Positions 8,888 to 20,901 of a DNA stretch of 64,000 nucleotides are shown piece by piece (the stretch's first letter is position 1; every line of letters begins with the position of its first letter). Origin of the DNA: Symsagittifera roscoffensis (Eukaryota > Xenacoelomorpha > Acoela > Convolutidae); NCBI RefSeq assembly GCF_963678635.1, contig NC_087066.1, forward strand, positions 66,785,477 through 66,849,476, read 5' to 3'. A model generated the notes under the pieces. It had not been told where the DNA came from. It made no database searches and saw nothing but the letters and a program-made list of their open reading frames with translations. The position numbers were made by a program, and so were the translations under genes.

Positions 8888-10067
8888 AGTTCCAAACTAT
8901 CTGAAAACCCTTGACAACGCCCCACACTCGGGCTCTTTATTACGGTTACTGGGTTAAATTGCTAGGTTGATCGAAACGATCGAACTTATAAAACAGTATG
9001 GGTATACTATTTAATTAATATAAAGGTTTGATCCAACTGATCTGGTGTCAAAGTCACTGTCTTTTTTCGTTTTATGGTTTTTGTTCCTTTTTCTATTCTT
9101 TTTTGGTTTTTGTTTTGCTTTTTGTCTTTTTGCTCGTGTTTTTGTCCCCCTAGTTGCCCCCCTTTACTCGGTTAGCTAAGCCTCGTTCGGAGAGCGTACC
9201 AGGAAGTTTTCTTGAGTTTTCTTAAAAAGCTATCACGGTACAACCGGAAGGTTTGCACGTTCCTGTCGAACCGTACCGCCGGTACTCTAGAATGGGCATT
9301 CAGCCCGAAGCTGTCTCAAGTGGGTTCGACTCCGTAGTCTTGATGTCGTAAACACCCAGGAGCGCCATAAAAACACTATGTAACATTCGTCTACTGCAGT
9401 CACACATGAGGCTTAAGAAAAATAGGCCCTGTAACCACTGGCTCAAGGGTCAGGGACACCATCTCTTGTGTTTTTCTACCTCAAGAACGGTCGGAGCCAG
9501 TTCGGTTCGCTTGTGACATGAGACTACGACCCGTTACAGCTTAAAGGCTGCTACTAAAATATCCCCCCACTCTAGAATTAGAAACGTCCCCATACTTAGG
9601 TCTCTAGATACCCAAAATACATGAACGCCGTTAAAAACCGGGTTGGAACAATCCGTTGAGTTACTTTTTATTAGACAGTGGAACTTTGATCCATTTCAGA
9701 AGGATCAACCTAAAACTCGCCTTACCTCAACATAACAATTATAAAACACACTCTAGGAATTTAAATTTGTACTCACATAGTAGCACGCTCAAGAAGTGGG
9801 AAATAATCCAGTCGGTAGTTAACTCAAGAATTAAATAACGTAACTAAATGAGTCTAATGTTTTATAGTTTTAACAATGAGAACGAGTTTATACTCTAGAC
9901 AATAGTTTTCTTGTGAACCATTAGGACACTCAAGTTGTCCACCTTTCCACCGAAGGTTCACTCTAGTCCAGTTCCGAATAACACTCCAGTCGCTATAATC
10001 CAATTCGTGGGAATGCTCTCGTCTCTGTCACAGATGGGACAGCTCTACTCTCGATTATGATAGTGAT
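8888..10067. other. Gene-free AT-rich region
   Basis: No convincing gene. It contains a small inverted repeat (8969-8981, GATCG arms) just before a plus-strand TATAAAA at 8987-8993. A strongly T-rich tract lies at about 9058-9150, followed by C-runs. An isolated GGTTCGACTCC at 9323-9333 resembles a tRNA B-box but has no foldable tRNA around it. ORFs here are at most about 60 codons and look random. Confidence 0.55.
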
Positions 10068-10090
10068 GGAAATTGCGAATAGCAATTTCC
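10068..10090. repeat. Perfect 9-bp inverted repeat (hairpin, 5-nt loop)
   Basis: GGAAATTGC (10068-10076) and GCAATTTCC (10082-10090) are exact reverse complements around the loop GAATA. It has no T-run typical of a terminator. It lies inside a short minus-strand ORF (9993-10232, 79 codons, no recognisable family) that I do not call as a gene. Confidence 0.8.
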
Positions 10091-10892
10091 TACTGCTTTT
10101 TCTTACAACTTTCCCGCGTGTGTCACTCAATCGTTCTGAAATTGTTCTGATTTCTTTTTTCTGATTTTCAGTTATCGCAAGAAAATCGTGCATGACAGGT
10201 TCCATTCGAAATTTTGAAAAATTAAATTTCACTCCAAAATCAAGTGTTTTTTGCTTCTCTCAAGGTCAAACTTCCAAATATGACCGACTGGCACAAAAAT
10301 TCACGAACCAGGAAGGGTGGGGGGAATCGCGAACCCCTCGTCCCCTGAGTGGTTTGTGACCAAAAACACTTAATGATATAAGTAAAACCAAACAAAAAGT
10401 AGTATAGTACCCAAGAAAAACAAAAAACATAAAAAATAACCGAAAAAACTAAAAACAGTAAAAAAGTAGAAAATCAGTAGAAATCATCCCCCCAGACAAG
10501 ATGTGATCCGACCCCCCCCGTTTGTTGTTGATAGATATATTGTTGTTACAGGCATTTGTATTAGTCAGGATCGTTACGATCAGTTTTGTAGCCCGTTTGT
10601 GAGGCTTGCACTGTAGGGTTATTTGAGCATTTAAGCACGTTAATGATAAATTTCGCTTAAATCGGAGGGGTCAGCTGATTTGCGCTCAATTCGGAAGGGT
10701 CTTGGGAGAAGACTGATCCGGCAAGCAGTACAAGGAGCAACAAGAAGAGGCTCAACGACGACAACAATCGACTGTTGGGTATCGTTAACAAGTTTTGTAT
10801 CCCTTTTGGTACAAAAATTAAGATAGTAATCTGTGGGGGGCTCGACAGTGCTGCACTGTAGTGACCCTTCACCGAACTGCGAATATCTGCTC
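10091..10892. other. Gene-free flank of the 72-bp array with A-rich tract
   Basis: An A-rich, strongly strand-biased tract covers about 10370-10485, followed by C-runs (10487-10520). From about 10620 to 10892 the composition becomes more balanced and purine-rich before the first satellite unit. The minus-strand serine-rich frame of the satellite continues into this flank without a stop down to 10640, about 82 codons of non-repetitive sequence. No gene can be supported. Confidence 0.5.
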
Positions 10893-13457
10893 GAGAGGGC
10901 GTTGGCTTTCAAGAAGACATTGTTCGACTGGGAGGCCCAGCTGCTCCAGAGGGCAGTGATAGACGAAAAAGCGGTGACTTTCAAGAAGACGGTGTTCGAC
11001 TGGGAGGCCCAGCTGCTCCAGAAGGTAGTGCTGGACGAGGAGGCGGTGGATTTCAAGATAACGGTGTTCGACTGGGACTCCCAGCTGCTCCAGAAGGCGA
11101 TGCTGGACGAGGAGGCGGTGGGTTTCAAGAAGACGGTGTTCGACTGGGAGGTCCAGCTGCTCCAGTAGGCGGTGCTGGACGCGGAGGCGTTGGCTTTCAA
11201 GAAGACAGTGTTCGACTGGGAGGCCCAGCTGCTCCAGAAGGCGGTGCTGGACGAGGAGGCGGTGACTTTCAAGAAGACGGTGTTCGACTGGGAGGCCCAG
11301 CTGCTCGAGCGGGCGGAGCTAGACGAAAAAGCGGTTGTTTTCAAGAAGACGTTATTAGACTGGGAGGCCGAGTTGCTCAATTAGGCGGTGCTGGACGCGG
11401 AGGCGTTGGCTTTCAAGAAGACAGTGTTCGACTGGGAGGCCCAGCTGCTCCAGAAGGCGGTGCTGGACGAGGAGGCGGTGACTTTCAAGAAGACGGTGTT
11501 CGACTGGGAGGCCCAGCTGCTCGAGCGGGCGGAGCTAGACGAAAAAGCGGTTGTTTTCAAGAAGACGTTATTAGACTGGGAGGCCGAGTTGCTCAATTAG
11601 GCGGTGCTGGACGAGGAGGTGTTGGCTTTCAAGAAGACGGTGTTCGACTGAGAGGTCCAGCTGCTCCAGTAGGCGATGCTGGACGAGGAGGCGGTGGCTT
11701 TCAAGAAGACGGTGTTCGACTGGGAGGTCCAGCTGCTCCAGTAGGCGGTGCTGGACCCGGAGGCGTTGGCTTTCAAGAAGACAGTGTTCGACTGGGAGGC
11801 CCAGCTGCTCAAGAGGGCGGAGCTAGACGAAAAAGCGGTTGTTTTCAAGAAGACGTTATTAGACTGGGAGGCCGAGTTGCTCAATTAGGCGGTGCTGGAC
11901 GAGGAGGTGTTGGCTTTCAAGAAGACGGTGTTCGACTGAGAGGTCCAGCTGCTCCAGTAGGCGATGCTGGACGAGGAGGCGGTGGCTTTCAAGAAGACGG
12001 TGTTCGACTGGGAGGTCCAGCTGCTCCAGTAGGCGGTGCTGGACGCGGAGGCGTTGGCTTTCAAGAAGACAGTGTTCGACTGGGAGGCCCAGCTGCTCCC
12101 GAAGGCGGTGCTGGACGAGGAGGCGGTGGCTTTCAAGAAAACGGTGTTCGACTGGGAAGCCCAGCTGCTCGAGAGGGCGGTGGCTTTCAAGAAGACATTG
12201 TTCGACTGGGAGGCCCAGCTGCTCCAGAGGGCAGTGATAGACGAAAAAGCGGTGACTTTCAAGAAGACGGTGTTCGACTGGGAGGCCCAGCTGCTCCAGA
12301 AGGTAGTGCTGGACGAGGAGGCGGTGGATTTCAAGATAACGGTGTTCGAGTGGGACTCCCAGCTGCTCCAGAAGGCGATGCTGGACGAGGAGGCGGTGGG
12401 TTTCAAGAAGACGGTGTTCGACTGGGAGGTCCAGCTGCTCCAGTAGGCGGTGCTGGACGCGGAGGCGTTGGCTTTCAAGAAGACAGTGTTCGACTGGGAG
12501 GCCCAGCTGCTCCAGAAGGCGGCGCTGGACGAGGAGGCGGTGACTTTCAAGAAGACGGTGTTCGACTGGGAGGCCCAGCTGCTCGAGCGGGCGGAGCTAG
12601 ACGAAAAAGCGGTTGTTTTCAAGAAGACGTTATTAGACTGGGAGGCCGAGTTGCTCAATTAGGCGGTGCTGGACGAGGAGGTGTTGGCTTTCAAGAAGAC
12701 GGTGTTCGACTGAGAGGTCCAGCTGCTCCAGTAGGCGATGCTGGACGAGGAGGCGGTGGCTTTAAAGAAGACGGTGTTCGACTGGGAGGTCCAGCTGCTC
12801 CAGTAGGCGGTGCTGGACGCGGAGGCGTTGGCTTTCAAGAAGACAGTGTTCGACTGGGAGGCCCAGCTGCTCCCGAAGGCGGTGCGGGACGAGGAGGCGG
12901 TGGCTTTCAAGAAGACGGTGTTCGACTGGGAGGTCCAGCTGCTCCAGTAGGCGGTGCTGGACGCGGAGGCGGTGGCTTTCAAGAAGACATTGTTCGACTG
13001 GGAGGCCCAGCTGCTCCAGAGGGCAGTGATAGACGAAAAAGCGGTGACTTTCAAGAAGACGGTGTTCGACTGGGAGGCCCAGCTGCTCCAGAAGGCGATG
13101 CTGGACGAGGAGGCGGTGGGTTTCAAGAAGACGGTGTTCGACTGGGAGGTACAGCTGCTCCAGTAGGCGGTGCTGGACGCGGAGGCGTTGGCTTTCAAGA
13201 AGACAGTGTTCGACTGGGAGGCCCAGCTGCTCCAGAAGGCGGTGCTGGACGAGGAGGCGGTGACTTTCAAGAAGACGGTGTTCGACTGGGAGGCCCAGCT
13301 GCTCGAGCGGGCGGAGCTAGACGAAAAAGCGGTTGTTTTCAAGAAGACGTTATTAGACTGGGAGGCCGAGTTGCTCAAGTAGGCGGTGCTGGACGAGGAG
13401 GTGTTGGCTTTCAAGAAGACGGTGTTCGGCTGGGATGTCCAGCTGCTCCAGTAGGCG

Positions 13458-14735
13458 ATGCTGGACGAGGAGGCGGTGGCTTTCAAGGAGACAGTGTTCG
13501 ACTGGGAGGCCCAGCTGCTCCAGAAGGTAGTGCTGGATGAGGAGGCGATGGATTTCAAGATAACGGTGTTCGACTGGGACTCCCAGCTGCTCCAGAAGGC
13601 GATGCTGGACGAGGAGGCGGTGGGTTTCAAGAAGACGGTGTTCGACTGGGAGGTCCAGCTGCTCCAATAGGCGGTGCTGGACGCGAAGGCGTTGGCTTTC
13701 AAGAAGACAGTGTTCGACTGGGAGGCCCAGCTGCTCCAGAAGGCGGTGCTGGACGAGGAGGCGGTGACTTTCAAGAAGACGGTGTTCGACTGGGAGGCCC
13801 AGCTGCTCAAGAGGGCGGAGCTAGACGAAAAAGCGGTTGTTTTCAAGAAGACGTTCTTAGACTGGGAGGCCGAGTTGCTCCAGTAGGCGATGCTGGACGA
13901 GGAGGCGGTGGCTTTCAAGGAGACAGTGTTCGACTGGGAGGCCCAGCTGCTCCAGAAGGTAGTGCTGGATGAGGAGGCGATGGATTTCAAGATAACGGTG
14001 TTCGACTGGGACTCCCAGCTGCTCCAGAAGGCGATGCTGGACGAGGAGGCGGTGGGTTTCAAGAAGACGGTGTTCGACTGGGAGGTCCAGCTGCTCCAAT
14101 AGGCGGTGCTGGACGCGAAGGCGTTGGCTTTCAAGAAGACAGTGTTCGACTGGGAGGCCCAGCTGCTCCAGAAGGCGGTGCTGGACGAGGAGGCGGTGAC
14201 TTTCAAGAAGACGGTGTTCGACTGGGAGGCCCAGCTGCTCAAGAGGGCGGAGCTAGACGAAAAAGCGGTTGTTTTCAAGAAGACGTTCTTAGACTGGGAG
14301 GCCGAGTTGCTCCAGTAGGCGATGCTGGACGAGGAGGCGGTGGCTTTCAAGGAGACAGTGTTCGACTGGGAGGCCCAGCTGCTCCAGAAGGTAGTGCTGG
14401 ATGAGGAGGCGATGGATTTCAAGATAACGGTGTTCGACTGGGACTCCCAGCTGCTCCAGAAGGCGATGCTGGACGAGGAGGCGGTGGGTTTCAAGAAGAC
14501 GGTGTTCGACTGGGAGGTCCAGCTGCTCCAATAGGCGGTGCTGGACGCGAAGGCGTTGGCTTTCAAGAAGACAGTGTTCGACTGGGAGGCCCAGCTGCTC
14601 CAGAAGGCGGTGCTGGACGAGGAGGCGGTGACTTTCAAGAAGACGGTGTTCGACTGGGAGGCCCAGCTGCTCAAGAGGGCGGAGCTAGACGAAAAAGCGG
14701 TTGTTTTCAAGAAGACGTTATTAGACTGGGAGGCC
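13458..14735. repeat. Higher-order repeat, 432 bp (6 units), three copies
   Basis: Blocks beginning at 13458, 13890 and 14322 repeat the same series of six variant units, including a GTGCTGGATGAGGAGGCGATGG marker seen only in this block. The third copy departs near its end (GACGTTATT instead of GACGTTCTT). Confidence 0.9.
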
Positions 14736-14890
14736 TAGTTGCTCAATTAGGCGGTGCTGGACGAGGAGGCGGTGGCTTTCAAGAAGACGGTGTTCGACTG
14801 GGAGGTCCAGCTGCTCAAGAGGGCGGAGCTAGACGAAAAAGCGGTTGTTTTCAAGAAGACGTTCTTAGACTGGGAGGCCGAGTTGCTCAA

Positions 14891-17800
14891 TTAGGCGGTG
14901 CTGGACGAGGAGGTGTTGGCTTTCAAGAAGACGGTGTTCGACTGAGAGGTCCAGCTGCTCCAGTAGGCGATGCTGGACGAGGAGGCGGTGGCTTTCAAGA
15001 AGACGGTGTTCGACTGGGAGGTCCAGCTGCTCCAGTAGGCGGTGCTGGACGCGGAGGCGTTGGCTTTCAAGAAGACAGTGTTCGACTGGGAGGCCCAGCT
15101 GCTCCCGAAGGCGGAGCTGGACGAGGAGGCGGTGGCTTTCAAGAAAACGGTGTTCGACTGGGAGGCCCAGCTGCTCGAGAGGGCGGTGGCTTTCAAGAAG
15201 ACATTGTTCGACTGGGAGGCCCAGCTGCTCCAGAGGGCAGTGATAGACGAAAAAGCGGTGACTTTCAAGAAGACGCTGTTCGACTGGGAGGCCCAGCTGC
15301 TCCAGAAGGTAGTGCTGGACGAGGAGGCGGTGGATTTCAAGATAACGGTGTTCGACTGGGACTCCCAATTGCTCCAGAAGGCGATTCTGGACGAGGAGGC
15401 GGTGGGTTTCAAGAATACGGTGTTCGACTGGGAGGTCCAGCTGCTCCAGTAGGCGGTGCTGGACGCGGAGGCGTTGGCTTTCAGGAAGACAGTGTTCGAC
15501 TGGGAGGCCCAGCTGCTCCAGAAGGCGGTGCTGGACGAGGAGGCGGTGACTTTCAAGAAGACGGTGTTCGACTGGGAGGCCCAGCTGCTCGAGCGGGCGG
15601 AGCTAGACGAAAAAGCGGTTGTTTTCAAGAAGACGTTATTAGACTGGGAGGCCCAGCTGCTCCCGAAGGCGGTGCTGGACGAGGAGGCGGTGGCTTTCAA
15701 GAAGACGGTGTTCGACTGGGAGGTCCAGCTGCTCCAGTAGGCGGTGCTGGACGCGGAGGCGTTGGCTTTCAAGAAGACAGTGTTCGACTGGGAGGCCCAG
15801 CTGCTCCCGAAGGCGGAGCTGGACGAGGAGGCGGTGGCTTTCAAGAAAACGGTGTTCGACTGGGAGGCCCAGCTGCTCGAGAGGGCGGTGGCTTTCAAGA
15901 AGACATTGTTCGACTGGGAGGCCCAGCTGCTCCAGAGGGCAGTGATAGACGAAAAAGCGGTGACTTTCAAGAAGACGCTGTTCGACTGGGAGGCCCAGCT
16001 GCTCCAGAAGGTAGTGCTGGACGAGGAGGCGGTGGATTTCAAGATAACGGTGTTCGACTGGGACTCCCAATTGCTCCAGAAGGCGATTCTGGACGAGGAG
16101 GCGGTGGGTTTCAAGAAGACGGTGTTCGACTGGGAGGTCCAGCTGCTCCAGTAGGCGGTGCTGGACGCGGAGGCGTTGGCTTTCAGGAAGACAGTGTTCG
16201 ACTGGGAGGCCCAGCTGCTCCAGAAGGCGGTGCTGGACGAGGAGGCGGTGACTTTCAAGAAGACGGTGTTCGACTGGGAGGCCCAGCTGCTCGAGCGGGC
16301 GGAGCTAGACGAAAAAGCGGTTGTTTTCAAGAAGACGTTATTAGACTGGGAGGCCCAGCTGCTCCCGAAGGCGGTGCTGGACGAGGAGATGGTGGCTTTC
16401 AAGAAAACGGTGTTCGACTGGGAGGCCCAGCTGCTCGAGAGGGCGGTGGCTTTCAAGAAGATATTGTTCGACTGGGAGGCCCAGCTGCTCCAGAGGGCAG
16501 TGATAGAAGAAAAAGCGGTGGCTTTCAAGAAGAAGGTGTTCGACTGGGAGGCCCAGCTGCTCCAGAAGGTAGTGCTGGACGAGGAGGCGGTGGATTTCAA
16601 GATAACGGTGTTCGACTGGGACTCCCAGCTTCTCCAGAAGGCGATGCTGGACGAGGAGGCGGTGGGTTTCAAGAAGACGGTGTTCGACTGGGAGCTCCAG
16701 CTGCTCCAGTAGGCGGTGCTGGACGCGGAGGCGTTGGCTTTTAAGAAGACAGTGTTCGACTGGGAGGTCCAGCTGCTCGAGAGGGCGGTGGCTTTCAAGA
16801 AGACATTGTTCGACTGGGAGGCCCAGCTGCTCCAGAGGGCAGTGATAGACGAAAAAGCGGTGACTTTCAAGAAGACGGTGTTCGACTGGGAGGCCCAGCT
16901 GCTCCAGAAGGTAGTGCTGGACGAGGAGGCGGTGGATTTCAAGATAACGGTGTTCGACTGGGGCTCCCAATTGCTCCAGAAGGCGATTCTGGACGAGGAG
17001 GCGGTGGGTTTCAAGAAGACGGTGTTCGACTGGGAGGTCCAGCTGCTCCAGTAGGCGGTGCTGGACGCGGAGGCGTTGGCTTTCAGGAAGACAGTGTTCG
17101 ACTGGGAGGCCCAGCTGCTCCAGAAGGCGGTGCTGGACGAGGAGGCGGTGACTTTCAAGAAGACGGTGTTCGACTGGGAGGCCCAGCTGCTCGAGCGGGC
17201 GGAGCTAGACGAAAAAGCGGTTGTTTTCAAGAAGACGTTATTAGACTGGGAGGCCCAGCTGCTCCCGAAGGCGGTGCTGGACGAGGAGATGGTGGCTTTC
17301 AAGAAAACGGTGTTCGACTGGGAGGCCCAGCTGCTCGAGAGAGCGGTGGCTTTCAAGAAGATATTGTTCGACTGGGAGGCCCAGCTGCTCCAGAAGGTAG
17401 TGCTGGACGAGGAGGCGGTGGATTTCAAGATAACGGTGTTCGACTGGGACTCCCAATTGCTCCAGAAGGCGATTCTGGACGAGGAGGCGGTGGGTTTCAA
17501 GAAGACGGTGTTCGACTGGGAGGTCCAGCTGCTCCAGTAGGCGGTGCTGGACGCGGAGGCGTTGGCTTTCAGGAAGACAGTGTTCGACTGGGAGGCCCAG
17601 CTGCTCCAGAAGGCGGTGCTGGACGAGGAGGCGGTGACTTTCAAGAAGACGGTGTTCGACTGGGAGGCCCAGCTGCTCGAGCGGGCGGAGCTAGACGAAA
17701 AAGCGGTTGTTTTCAAGAAGACGTTATTAGACTGGGAGGCCCAGCTGCTCCCGAAGGCGGTGCTGGACGAGGAGATGGTGGCTTTCAAGAAAACGGTGTT

Positions 17801-19354
17801 CGACTGGGAGGCCCAGCTGCTCGAGAGGGCGGTGGCTTTCAAGAAGATATTGTTCGACTGGGAGGCCCAGCTGCTCCAGAGGGCAGTGATAGAAGAAAAA
17901 GCGGTGGCTTTCAAGAAGAAGGTGTTCGACTGGGAGGCCCAGCTGCTCCAGAAGGTAGTGCTGGACGAGGAGGCGGTGGATTTCAAGATAACGGTGTTCG
18001 ACTGGGACTCCCAGCTTCTCCAGAAGGCGATGCTGGACGAGGAGGCGGTGGGTTTCAAGAAGACGGTGTTCGACTGGGAGCTCCAGCTGCTCCAGTAGGC
18101 GGTGCTGGACGCGGAGGCGTTGGCTTTTAAGAAGACAGTGTTCGACTGGGAGGTCCAGCTGCTCGAGAGGGCGGTGGCTTTCAAGAAGACATTGTTCGAC
18201 TGGGAGGCCCAGCTGCTCCAGAGGGCAGTGATAGACGAAAAAGCGGTGACTTTCAAGAAGACGGTGTTCGACTGGGAGGCCCAGCTGCTCCAGAAGGTAG
18301 TGCTGGACGAGGAGGCGGTGGATTTCAAGATAACGGTGTTCGACTGGGGCTCCCAATTGCTCCAGAAGGCGATTCTGGACGAGGAGGCGGTGGGTTTCAA
18401 GAAGACGGTGTTCGACTGGGAGGTCCAGCTGCTCCAGTAGGCGGTGCTGGACGCGGAGGCGTTGGCTTTCAGGAAGACAGTGTTCGACTGGGAGGCCCAG
18501 CTGCTCCAGAAGGCGGTGCTGGACGAGGAGGCGGTGACTTTCAAGAAGACGGTGTTCGACTGGGAGGCCCAGCTGCTCGAGCGGGCGGAGCTAGACGAAA
18601 AAGCGGTTGTTTTCAAGAAGACGTTATTAGACTGGGAGGCCCAGCTGCTCCCGAAGGCGGTGCTGGACGAGGAGATGGTGGCTTTCAAGAAAACGGTGTT
18701 CGACTGGGAGGCCCAGCTGCTCGAGAGAGCGGTGGCTTTCAAGAAGATTTTGTTCGACTGGGAGGCCCAGCTGCTCCAGAGGGCAGTGATAGACGAAAAA
18801 GCGGTGGCTTTCAAGAAGAAGGTGTTCGACTGGGAGGCCCAGCTGCTCCAGAAGGTAGTGCTGGACGAGGAGGCGGTGGATTTCAAGATAACGGTGTTCG
18901 ACTGGGACTCCCAGCTTCTCCAGAAGGCGATGCTGGACGAGGAGGCGGTGGGTTTCAAGAAGACGGTGTTCGACTGGGAGCTCCAGCTGCTCCAGTAGGC
19001 GGTGCTGGACGCGGAGGCGTTGGCTTTCAAGAAGACAGTGTTCGACTGGGAGGTCCAGCTGCTCCAGTAGGCGATGCTGGACGCGGAGGCGGTGGCTTTC
19101 AAGGAGACGGTGTTCGACTGGGAGGCCCAGCTGCTCCAGTAGGCGATGCTGGACGAGGAGGCGGTGGCTTTCAAGAAGACGGTGTTCGACTGGGAGGTCC
19201 AGCTGCTCCAGTAGGCGTTGCTGGACGCGGAGGCGTTGGCTTTCAAGAAGACATTGTTCGACTGGGAGGCCCAGCTGCTCAAGAGGGCGGAGCTAGACGA
19301 AAAAGCGGTTGTTTTCAAGAAGACGTTCTTAGACTGGGAGGCCGAGTTGCTCAA
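14891..19354 (-). other. Longest uninterrupted ORF in the satellite (1487 codons, Ser-rich); coding status doubtful
   Basis: The frame runs 4.46 kb without a stop on the minus strand. Each 24-residue repeat carries WSSWASQSN, VFLKA and a serine block (SSSS or SASS). It has almost no Met, and its nominal start is TTG immediately after a TAA; the same frame is open again on the other side of that stop. There is no signal peptide, no promoter and no unique domain. The openness follows from the unit being 24 codons without a stop in this frame. WSSW fits the W-x-x-W C-mannosylation consensus, but that alone does not make it a gene. Confidence 0.12.
16158..18780. repeat. Higher-order repeat, 1386 bp, two copies
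   Basis: 16158-17543 and 17544-about 18780 are direct copies at a 1386-bp offset. The period consists of 17 units of 72 bp and three of 54 bp. Rare shared markers are AGTGATAGAAGAAAAAGCGG and GGGGCTCCCAATTGCTCC. Confidence 0.85.
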
Positions 19355-20901
19355 TTAGACGGTGCTGGACGAGGAGGTGTTGGCTTTCAAGAAGACGTTG
19401 TTCGACTGGGAGGTCCAGCTGCTCCAGTAGGCGGTGCTTGACGCGGAGGCGTTGGCTTTCAAGAAGACAGTGTTCGACTGGGAGGCCCAGCTGCTCCAGT
19501 AGGCGGTGCTGGACGCGGAGGCGTTGGCTTTTAAGAAGACAGTGTTCGACTGGGAGGTCCAGCTGCTCGAGAGGGCGGTGGCTTTCAAGAAGACATTGTT
19601 CGACTGGGAGGCCCAGCTGCTCCAGAGGGCAGTGATAGACGAAAAAGCGGTGACTTTCAAGAAGACGGTGTTCGACTGGGAGGCCCAGCTGCTCCAGAAG
19701 GTAGTGCTGGACGAGGAGGCGGTGGATTTCAAGATAACGGTGTTCGACTGGGACTCCCAATTGCTCCAGAAGGCGATTCTGGACGAGGAGGCGGTGGGTT
19801 TCAAGAAGACGGTGTTCGACTGGGAGGTCCAGCTGCTCCAGTAGGCGGTGCTGGACGCGGAGGCGTTGGCTTTCAGGAAGACAGTGTTCGACTGGGAGGC
19901 CCAGCTGCTCCAGAAGGCGGTGCTGGACGAGGAGGCGGTGACTTTCAAGAAGACGGTGTTCGACTGGGAGGCCCAGCTGCTCGAGCGGGCGGAGCTAGAC
20001 GAAAAAGCGGTTGTTTTCAAGAAGACGTTATTAGACTGGGAGGCCCAGCTGCTCCCGAAGGCGGTGCTGGACGAGGAGATGGTGGCTTTCAAGAAAACGG
20101 TGTTCGACTGGGAGGCCCAGCTGCTCGAGAGAGCGGTGGCTTTCAAGAAGATATTGTTCGACTGGGAGGCCCAGCTGCTCCAGAGGGCAGTGATAGACGA
20201 AAAAGCGGTGGCTTTCAAGAAGAAGGTGTTCGACTGGGAGGCCCAGCTGCTCCAGAAGGTAGTGCTGGACGAGGAGGCGGTGGATTTCAAGATAACGGTG
20301 TTCGACTGGGACTCCCAGCTTCTCCAGAAGGCGATGCTGGACGAGGAGGCGGTGGGTTTCAAGAAGACGGTGTTCGACTGGGAGCTCCAGCTGCTCCAGT
20401 AGGCGGTGCTGGACGCGGAGGCGTTGGCTTTCAAGAAGACAGTGTTCGACTGGGAGGTCCAGCTGCTCCAGTAGGCGATGCTGGACGCGGAGGCGGTGGC
20501 TTTCAAGGAGACGGTGTTCGACTGGGAGGCCCAGCTGCTCCAGTAGGCGATGCTGGACGAGGAGGCGGTGGCTTTCAAGAAGACGGTGTTCGACTGGGAG
20601 GTCCAGCTGCTCCAGTAGGCGTTGCTGGACGCGGAGGCGTTGGCTTTCAAGAAGACATTGTTCGACTGGGAGGCCCAGCTGCTCAAGAGGGCGGAGCTAG
20701 ACGAAAAAGCGGTTGTTTTCAAGAAGACGTTCTTAGACTGGGAGGCCGAGTTGCTCAATTAGACGGTGCTGGACGAGGAGGTGTTGGCTTTCAAGAAGAC
20801 GTTGTTCGACTGGGAGGTCCAGCTGCTCCAGTAGGCGGTGCTTGACGCGGAGGCGTTGGCTTTCAAGAAGACAGTGTTCGACTGGGAGGCCCAGCTGCTC
20901 C
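18102..20901. repeat. Higher-order repeat, 1404 bp, two copies
   Basis: 18102-19505 recurs at 19506-about 20901. It overlaps the 1386-bp repeat, so its first part was itself already duplicated. A TTGCTCAATTAGACGG unit at the same place in both copies (about 19348 and 20752) confirms the register. Confidence 0.85.

Noticed and set aside
9323-9333. tRNA B-box-like GGTTCGACTCC
   Set aside because: The flanking bases do not form a T-arm stem, and no A-box or cloverleaf fits upstream.
9993-10232. Minus-strand 79-codon ORF
   Set aside because: Short, contains a hairpin and AT-rich sequence, no recognisable domain, no support for a start or splice context.
10540-10556. Splice-acceptor-like TTGTTGTTACAG before the satellite
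   Set aside because: All three frames downstream meet a stop within a few dozen codons, so no exon is supported.
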